A DNA stretch of 6,553 nt from Candidatus Martarchaeota archaeon (GTDB lineage: Archaea; Micrarchaeota; Micrarchaeia; Micrarchaeales; CABMGC01): contig JAMCSO010000014.1 of NCBI GenBank assembly GCA_023379075.1, forward strand, positions 1 through 6,553, in the 5' to 3' direction. Below are positions 6,005-6,553 of this stretch, piece by piece (the stretch's first letter is position 1; each line of letters begins with the position of its first letter). The notes beneath the pieces were generated by a model that saw nothing but the letters and a program-made list of their open reading frames with translations, searched no databases and had not been told where the DNA came from. Both the position numbers and the translations under genes were made by a program.

Positions 6005-6044
6005 TTCGTGACATCCTCCCACATGTAAACGGCTTGGGCTTCCC
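6005..6044 (-). mobile_element. Probable decayed right end of an IS200/IS605-family (TnpB-type) element
   Basis: On the minus strand this reads GGGAAGCCC, an imperfect stem around GTTTACATG, then GTGGGAGGATGTCAC. That resembles the right-end hairpin of IS200/IS605-family elements, usually GAAGCCC, stem, CTTTAG loop, stem, GGGAG.ATGTCAC, lying just after tnpB and forming the 3' part of its guide RNA. The stem here is degraded (CCCA/TGGG pair, the inner bases largely do not). No tnpB is visible on either side; the minus-strand gene ending at 6056 is not TnpB. The call rests on remembered family termini. TGGGCTTC also occurs twice as a direct repeat, at 6000-6007 and 6035-6042. Confidence 0.42.
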
Positions 6045-6045
6045 C

Positions 6046-6055
6046 GCGTTAACGC
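6046..6055. repeat. Perfect 10-bp palindrome GCGTTAACGC
   Basis: This palindrome directly abuts the stop codon of the minus-strand gene (6058-6056) on one side and the IS-like terminus on the other. It has no loop, so it is a dyad symmetry rather than a hairpin and could be part of the element or a chance site. Confidence 0.4.
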
Positions 6056-6553
6056 TCATTTGGGCCTTGAACCATTCTTTGAGACGAAGTTCTCGTATTT
6101 TATGGATCTTTTTTGTAGCTCGTTAAATCTTCGCCTAGCTTCTATAAGGTTAAGCCTGGTTATATGCTCACTCTTCTTATGCATGATGTTGAATGGCGGA
6201 ACTTTGTAAGCATTCTTGTCATCAAATATGAACCTCTCGTGCTGTGAGACTGCATCTTCATCGCTCATGACAAAGACGCTAATCTGCGTGCCATAATTCT
6301 CGGCCTCAGCCTTGCAGTCAAGGTAGTTTCTTGAGAAGCGTGCATCAAGCATCTCTTTTGAAGTAAGTATCTTTACCTCAGGCACGCTGTTCCCATTACC
6401 CATGAATAGCCTGGAGAAGTTTTCTATGCCCTCTGAGTTCATGTGCTTGTCTACAATGAATACGTTTCCATTTAGCTGGGAGAATATCTCATCCTTTATG
6501 CGGAGAAGGTTGGTGTAGGGCTTTGATGGATCTATAGTCAGACTCTTCCTCCT
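6056..6553 (-). CDS. Partial protein with an HKD-like (phospholipase D-type) motif, start beyond the window
   Basis: The frame stays open to the right edge, giving 165 visible residues with the C-terminus intact (stop at 6058-6056). An ATG at 6442 lies inside the fold and is unlikely to be the start, because upstream sequence (DPSKPYTNLLRIKDEIF, then NVFIVDKHM) continues naturally. The pattern of hydrophobic strand plus Asp (VFIVD, 31-35), a helix, a second strand (EVKILT, 59-64), a third strand (ISVFVM) and H105-E-R107-x3-D111-D112 fits the phospholipase D superfamily HKD motif HxKx4D with Arg for Lys. A KVPPFNIMHKKSEHITRLN tail and a basic helix (LIEARRRFNELQKRSIKYENF) follow. Only one motif copy is visible. 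This half could be a nuclease-like domain of a larger protein or a non-catalytic PLD-fold module. The exact family and role are not recognised. Confidence 0.6.
   Translation of the reverse strand, partial: RRKSLTIDPSKPYTNLLRIKDEIFSQLNGNVFIVDKHMNSEGIENFSRLFMGNGNSVPEVKILTSKEMLDARFSRNYLDCKAEAENYGTQISVFVMSDEDAVSQHERFIFDDKNAYKVPPFNIMHKKSEHITRLNLIEARRRFNELQKRSIKYENFVSKNGSRPK

Noticed and set aside
6000..6042. CRISPR-like repeat unit, from TGGGCTTC occurring twice 35 bp apart
   Set aside because: There are only two 8-bp copies, with no further unit or spacer pattern and no cas genes in the window.
5696..6055. Possible frameshifted C-terminal domain of pyruvate kinase
   Set aside because: All plus frames after the stop were read without finding C-domain sequence, and the space is taken by a tRNA gene.
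5880..6060. Remnant tnpB coding sequence next to the IS-like terminus
   Set aside because: No zinc-finger CxxC pair or RDxNA-type ending was found in any frame, and the adjacent minus-strand gene has an HKD-like motif instead.

Overview
The window reads as archaeal chromosomal DNA, probably a whole short metagenomic contig because a gene is cut at each end. The signs are an archaeal-type valyl-tRNA synthetase, heavy use of ATA (Ile) and AGA/AGG (Arg) codons, ribosome binding sites matching the archaeal GGTGAT/GAGGTGA core, AT-rich TATA-like boxes about 25 nt before starts, and a tRNA gene without an encoded CCA end. Base composition looks moderate and fairly even by eye. A thermoplasmatal euryarchaeon or a DPANN-type lineage would fit, but the sequence alone does not decide.

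Layout. From the left edge to about 2.57 kb, two plus-strand genes: the C-terminal three quarters of valS (1-1806, start missing) and a short-chain dehydrogenase/reductase (1847-2569). The SDR stop abuts the stop of a convergent small two-helix membrane protein (2570-2857, minus). Next, also on minus, is a two-gene aromatic amino acid unit: pheA (prephenate dehydratase with ACT domain, 4575-3742) followed with zero spacing by tyrA (prephenate dehydrogenase, 3741-2923). A 64-bp divergent promoter region separates pheA from a plus-strand, C-domain-less pyruvate kinase (4640-5695). Then come tRNA-Cys(GCA) at 5736-5806, a gene-free stretch of about 250 bp that ends in a probable decayed IS200/IS605-type right end (about 6005-6044), and a minus-strand partial gene (6056-6553) with one HKD-like motif of the phospholipase D type.

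How the genes work together. PheA and TyrA are the two competing prephenate branches to phenylalanine and tyrosine. Neither carries a chorismate mutase domain, so prephenate must come from an enzyme encoded elsewhere. Pyruvate kinase makes pyruvate and ATP from phosphoenolpyruvate, which is also a precursor of the shikimate pathway, so the divergent pheA/pyk arrangement is metabolically plausible though possibly accidental. ValS and tRNA-Cys are translation housekeeping.

I found no defence island, CRISPR array or clearly new multi-gene system. The best leads are an in-frame 26-bp repeat tying the left edge to the interior of valS (probably an assembly artefact), a valS with an altered KMSKS loop, a minimal pyruvate kinase with a K+-independent signature, the IS-like terminus, and the truncated HKD-like protein.
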